Assembly: GCA_028284565.1 (NCBI GenBank)
Contig: JANQRM010000667.1
Coordinates: forward strand, 1-10,082
DNA from: Anaerolineae bacterium
GTDB taxonomy: Bacteria; Chloroflexota; Anaerolineae; Aggregatilineales; Phototrophicaceae
DNA length: 10,082 bases
Direction of reading: 5' to 3'
Made by a program: the position numbers and the translations under genes. Shown here in pieces: positions 7,647 through 10,082 of the stretch. Below the pieces are notes generated by a model. That model saw nothing but the letters and a program-made list of their open reading frames with translations. It was not told where the DNA came from and did no database searches. Every line of letters begins with the position of its first letter. Within the stretch, counting starts at the first letter, position 1.

Positions 7647-8594
7647 CTATGCTTGAATGATCTCTTGGCAGGCTTTCATCGCCGTTTGCATCAGGTCAAT
7701 CAGCTCATCGTATTCGGCATCCGTCAAAATCGACCACGGCTCATAGAACAATTCGTCCGTATGCTTCTCGACCTCTTCACGCACTGCCTTGCCCTTCTCC
7801 GTCGATTGATAGAAGCCATGCGACTTCTCCGCCCAGCCACGACCATCCAGTTCATCGAGTGCCGCCGCCCAATCCGACCTTGCCCAACCCCGATATGCCA
7901 ATTGGTCAAACAGGTCATCTGGATTATTCGCCTGCTCATCATCCACAAAAGCGAAGGCTTCCCACACATGCCCCAGCACATTGTAAGCACCGTAGGCACA
8001 CATATGCACATCATCCCGAAAGGCGTTGAAATCTGAACCGTATTGCACCATCTTTACAAAGGGCGCAGACTCACCCGCAGGCGCGCGATTCCGCGAGTGC
8101 GACAGACACCACGGGTCAACCACCTCGCTGTGCAAGCTAGCTTCCACCACACGACAGGTCAGGAATTCCAAACGATAGGCTTGTTCAGATGGGATAGGCG
8201 AAAAGGTCTGGAAGGGTTTTTGGCGACGCTCTTGCATCTTGTCCAACACCTCTCGCCCTGCTTGCGTCAGATGGTATTCATCACCAATGCGGTTGAGCCA
8301 TTTTTCGCTCGCCAGCATCTCCAAAATCGCCAGACTGAGCTTGGGCGCGGAGTAGACTGCCCGCCGCCGGAACTTATCCACAGACAAGGGGTCTGGGTCG
8401 AACTCTGCCATTTGCACCATCATCCAACCCGGACTCTCCGCATAGCCCCCACGCAATTGGAGCAGTAGTGGCGGTTGTGGGCGATTGTTCTTTTCGCCGT
8501 CACTCAAGGTCGCTAAATATTGTTTAAATCCTGCCTGAAAAATCGCCCCTTGCAATTGCTGTGTCATGTTATAGAGCGAGGCATCTTTTTGCAT
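7647..8594 (-). CDS. Winged-helix protein, SCO6745/SalK-like, paralogue A
   Basis: Protein of 315 residues with unknown role, probably cytoplasmic (no signal peptide or membrane segment). Two winged-helix-like segments are visible: about 82-120 (helical segment, then YHLTQAG wing) and about 224-275 (LFDQLAYRGW, ALDELDGRGW, then a wing ending STEKGKAVREEVE). Between them lies the motif RDDVH at 193-197. The tail with RGW, GKxxR, VE, T and a W-containing end resembles the C-terminal half of the SCO6745/SalK family, recalled by pattern only. It is clearly homologous to the next gene upstream along most of its length. The ATG at 8594 is chosen because GAGGGAG lies 6 bases ahead; an in-frame ATG at 8600 abuts that sequence and a TTG at 8612 overlaps or precedes it. 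DNA binding is inferred, not shown. Confidence 0.8.
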   Translation of the reverse strand: MQKDASLYNMTQQLQGAIFQAGFKQYLATLSDGEKNNRPQPPLLLQLRGGYAESPGWMMVQMAEFDPDPLSVDKFRRRAVYSAPKLSLAILEMLASEKWLNRIGDEYHLTQAGREVLDKMQERRQKPFQTFSPIPSEQAYRLEFLTCRVVEASLHSEVVDPWCLSHSRNRAPAGESAPFVKMVQYGSDFNAFRDDVHMCAYGAYNVLGHVWEAFAFVDDEQANNPDDLFDQLAYRGWARSDWAAALDELDGRGWAEKSHGFYQSTEKGKAVREEVEKHTDELFYEPWSILTDAEYDELIDLMQTAMKACQEIIQA

Positions 8595-8600
8595 GGTCAT

Positions 8601-8607
8601 CTCCCTC
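8601..8607 (-). promoter_or_regulatory. Ribosome-binding site deciding the start of paralogue A
   Basis: GAGGGAG on the minus strand ends 6 bases before the ATG at 8594 and 0 bases before the alternative ATG at 8600. Spacing supports 8594 as the start. Confidence 0.7.
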
Positions 8608-8621
8608 GACAATAAGTATTA

Positions 8622-8695
8622 AGTCCAATTTAATCCTATGCCGAGAATCGACAAAAATCGACCACCATGCCATACCATACCATTTAGTCCAATTT
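8622..8695. repeat. Direct repeats and tandem pentamers upstream of paralogue A
   Basis: The decamer AGTCCAATTT occurs at 8622-8631 and again at 8686-8695, 64 bases apart (close to six helical turns). Between them, at 8665-8684, are four tandem pentamers CCATG, CCATA, CCATA, CCATT. All lie in the 119-base gap before the start of paralogue A. This layout would suit cooperative protein binding, possibly autoregulation; no strong -10/-35 pair was identified among them. Confidence 0.5.
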
Positions 8696-8713
8696 GGGTA
8701 TTCTGCACGAAAA

Positions 8714-9637
8714 TTATGCGGATTCGGCAGGTTCAGGCATCTTCGCCCGCAACTCATCTCGTATCGTCGTCAGCTTCGTATGGAGTTGTTGTAATTGGTC
8801 ATCGCTCAACACCTTCCACACCGAGTAGAAGTAGGTATTTGTCTTGGTTTCCACCTTATCACGCAGTTCCTTACCCTTGTTGGTGGTGACATAATGCCCA
8901 GCTTCATCGCCAGCTTCTATCCAACCCCGTGCTACGAGTGCATCCAACGCTTCTTGATAGCCTTCTGCCCCATGTCCGCGAAAGTCCAACTGCTCAGCCA
9001 GTGCTTCAGCGGAGGTGTGTTCGCCATTCCAAATGAAGGTAAAGGTCTCCCAATCGCGCCCAGAGATGTCATGTTTGCGCCACGTACTCAGATGAGCATC
9101 ATCCCGCAAGGCATTCAGATAGGAAGCATAGCGCACATACTTCTCACTCTTGGGCAGGTCATCCGGAATACCGCGCCGTTGAGCATTCTTGAGGTTTGTC
9201 ACATCAAATTCAGTCGTCGCTAATGCGGAATCGACGACTTGCTTCAAGGATTGATTGACCACATCAAAATCAACATCCGTATAGCCTTCAAGTTCAACAA
9301 GCCTTTTACGTTGGATTGCCAGCAATTTATCTACGCCATCATGGGCTTTCTGTGTCGCTGTATATTTGCCATCCGCTTCTGTCAACAAGCCATGCTCGAC
9401 CAAACCACTCAGCATCTCTTCCAAGCGAGCCGATGCAGAATAGGGGTTACGTAGTGCAATGTGTTCGATTGATAAGGTGTTGTCATTTAATGTGGTTGCT
9501 TGTAAAACGAGAAATAATCCTTGTACGCCACCTAAACCAGCTTCTTCCATCATGTCTTGCATCTTAGGACCGATGTGTCCTGCTAATGCACCGAAGGCTT
9601 CCCCCTGTACTGTCCAGACTTCTTGTGATGTAACCAT
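8714..9637 (-). CDS. Winged-helix protein, SCO6745/SalK-like, paralogue B
   Basis: Protein of 307 residues, no signal peptide or membrane segment, function unknown. It has the same plan as its downstream neighbour: a first winged-helix-like segment at about 66-98 (LEEMLSGLVEHGLL, then a KYTATQKA wing), a charged helical stretch, RDDAH at 178-182, WETFTF, and a second winged-helix-like segment at about 208-262 (LAEQLDFRG, ALDALVARGW, TTNKGKELR). The pair shares LS-[VI], YSA, RDDxH, WExFxF, RGW, GKxxR, VE and FYxxW at matching positions, so they arose by tandem duplication and then diverged strongly. The ATG at 9637 is used because AAGGAG lies 8 bases upstream; the GTG at 9646 overlaps that site and cannot be the start. 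A 119-base gap separates its stop from paralogue A. Its tail MPEPAESA is an extension that the neighbour lacks. Confidence 0.8.
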   Translation of the reverse strand: MVTSQEVWTVQGEAFGALAGHIGPKMQDMMEEAGLGGVQGLFLVLQATTLNDNTLSIEHIALRNPYSASARLEEMLSGLVEHGLLTEADGKYTATQKAHDGVDKLLAIQRKRLVELEGYTDVDFDVVNQSLKQVVDSALATTEFDVTNLKNAQRRGIPDDLPKSEKYVRYASYLNALRDDAHLSTWRKHDISGRDWETFTFIWNGEHTSAEALAEQLDFRGHGAEGYQEALDALVARGWIEAGDEAGHYVTTNKGKELRDKVETKTNTYFYSVWKVLSDDQLQQLHTKLTTIRDELRAKMPEPAESA

Positions 9638-9645
9638 ATCAAACA

Positions 9646-9651
9646 CTCCTT
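9646..9651 (-). promoter_or_regulatory. Ribosome-binding site deciding the start of paralogue B
   Basis: AAGGAG on the minus strand lies 8 bases before the ATG at 9637. The upstream GTG at 9646 shares its last G and so is excluded as the start. Confidence 0.8.
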
Positions 9652-9690
9652 ATTACCCAACTTTTTGATTTTCCCGAATATGTGGGTAAT
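9652..9690. repeat. Inverted repeat upstream of paralogue B, operator candidate
   Basis: Perfect 8-bp arms ATTACCCA (9652-9659) and TGGGTAAT (9683-9690) are 31 bases apart centre to centre, about three helical turns. They lie between the ribosome-binding site and the predicted start point of transcription. They may bind a dimeric regulator on one face of the DNA, or form a leader hairpin in RNA with a 23-base loop. Autoregulation by the encoded winged-helix protein is a guess. Confidence 0.45.
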
Positions 9691-9694
9691 TTAG

Positions 9695-9723
9695 ACGATA
9701 ACCTATCTCAAGACTTTCGTCAA
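9695..9723 (-). promoter_or_regulatory. Promoter of paralogue B
   Basis: On the minus strand TTGACG (9723-9718, five of six to the -35 consensus) is followed after 17 bases by TATCGT (9700-9695, four of six to the -10 consensus). Start near 9688 would give a leader of about 50 bases. Confidence 0.5.
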
Positions 9724-9736
9724 ACTGACAATGAAT

Positions 9737-9762
9737 CCAAAACAGCACCCGTATTGGATGCT
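9737..9762 (-). terminator. Terminator after the DUF3048-like gene
   Basis: On the minus strand a 7-bp stem (AGCATCC with GGGTGCT, one G-U pair) with a 5-base loop is followed by GTTTTG. A second perfect 6-bp hairpin, ATCTCA/TGAGAT at 9763-9784, lies between it and the stop codon. Position after the stop at 9790 fits termination before the paralogue B promoter. Confidence 0.6.
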
Positions 9763-9789
9763 ATCTCATGTAACGAATTGAGATGTTGA

Positions 9790-10082
9790 TTAAGGTGTCG
9801 GTGTGGACGTGGAGGTCGGGGTTGCACTCAAAAAGACGGCTGTCGATGTCCCAACCATATCGACTTGATCTTCCATAAATTGGGCATCGCCAAGATTGCG
9901 AACCACTGAGACCCATGAGCGTCCGGGTTTGAGCATAATCGGGGTGTTGTCGCCATAAATGAGTTGGAGAGCTTCACCGGGATTCTGATTGCGTCTGCGC
10001 CAAAAGCCTTGATAGAGTTGTCCGTCGCGCACCACATACGCCCGTCCTTGATCCCACAAGGCAATTTCGAGCGATTCATAAT
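9790..10082 (-). CDS. DUF3048 (YerB-like) family protein, C-terminal part
   Basis: Only the last 96 or so codons are in the window; the start lies beyond the right edge. The segment GRAYVVRDGQLYQGFW, then RR, a DNTPIML stretch and KPGRSWVSVV matches my recollection of the C-terminal domain of DUF3048 proteins such as Bacillus YerB, which are exported lipoproteins of unknown function. After this domain come about 25 residues and a low-complexity tail of Thr, Ser and Pro (TPTSTSTPTP). Such Thr/Pro tails are frequent in exported proteins of Chloroflexota, although here the tail is at the very C-terminus. The family call rests on pattern memory and a partial sequence. The frame is open to the right edge with no start codon needed inside the window. 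Confidence 0.65.
   Translation of the reverse strand, partial: YESLEIALWDQGRAYVVRDGQLYQGFWRRRNQNPGEALQLIYGDNTPIMLKPGRSWVSVVRNLGDAQFMEDQVDMVGTSTAVFLSATPTSTSTPTP

Noticed and set aside
8598..8612. Upstream TTG (8612) or ATG (8600) as start of paralogue A
   Set aside because: TTG precedes the ribosome-binding sequence and the ATG at 8600 has zero spacing to it; the ATG at 8594 has the proper 6-base spacing.

Overview
The window reads as ordinary chromosomal DNA, about half G+C, from a free-living bacterium. Several features suggest a member of Chloroflexota (Anaerolineae-like): a predicted exported DUF3048-type protein with a Thr/Ser/Pro-rich tail, a DrrA/DrrB-like exporter pair, SCO6745/SalK-like winged-helix proteins and a MurF-alanine racemase fusion. 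This placement is inference from protein style, not from a marker gene. No tRNA, rRNA, insertion sequence, CRISPR array or prophage gene was seen.

Left part (minus strand): the 3'-truncated fusion gene at 1-2254 joins a MurF-like domain to an alanine racemase domain, both belonging to peptidoglycan precursor synthesis. The racemase half keeps its PLP lysine and catalytic tyrosine. The MurF half has lost the Walker A lysine, a metal-binding acidic residue and the carbamylated lysine position, so it looks catalytically dead or altered. Upstream lies complete uvrA (2371-5268), the DNA-damage recognition ATPase of nucleotide excision repair. A terminator separates the two genes, and a LexA-like operator lies over the uvrA start point.

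Centre (plus strand): divergent from uvrA is a two-gene ABC-2 exporter operon (5464-7287), a DrrA-type ATPase followed 9 bp later by a DrrB-type permease, closed by a clear terminator. The next 316 bases hold no convincing gene.

Right part (minus strand): two diverged tandem paralogues (7647-8594 and 8714-9637) each carry two winged-helix-like segments and a central R-D-D-x-H motif. The DNA upstream of each contains repeats that could be operator sites. At the right edge is the 3' end of a DUF3048/YerB-like gene followed by its own terminator.

The points most worth a second look are the degenerate MurF domain fused to an active-looking racemase, the possible leaderless promoter of that gene, the uvrA-DrrAB juxtaposition with a LexA-like site, and the paralogue pair with structured intergenic DNA.
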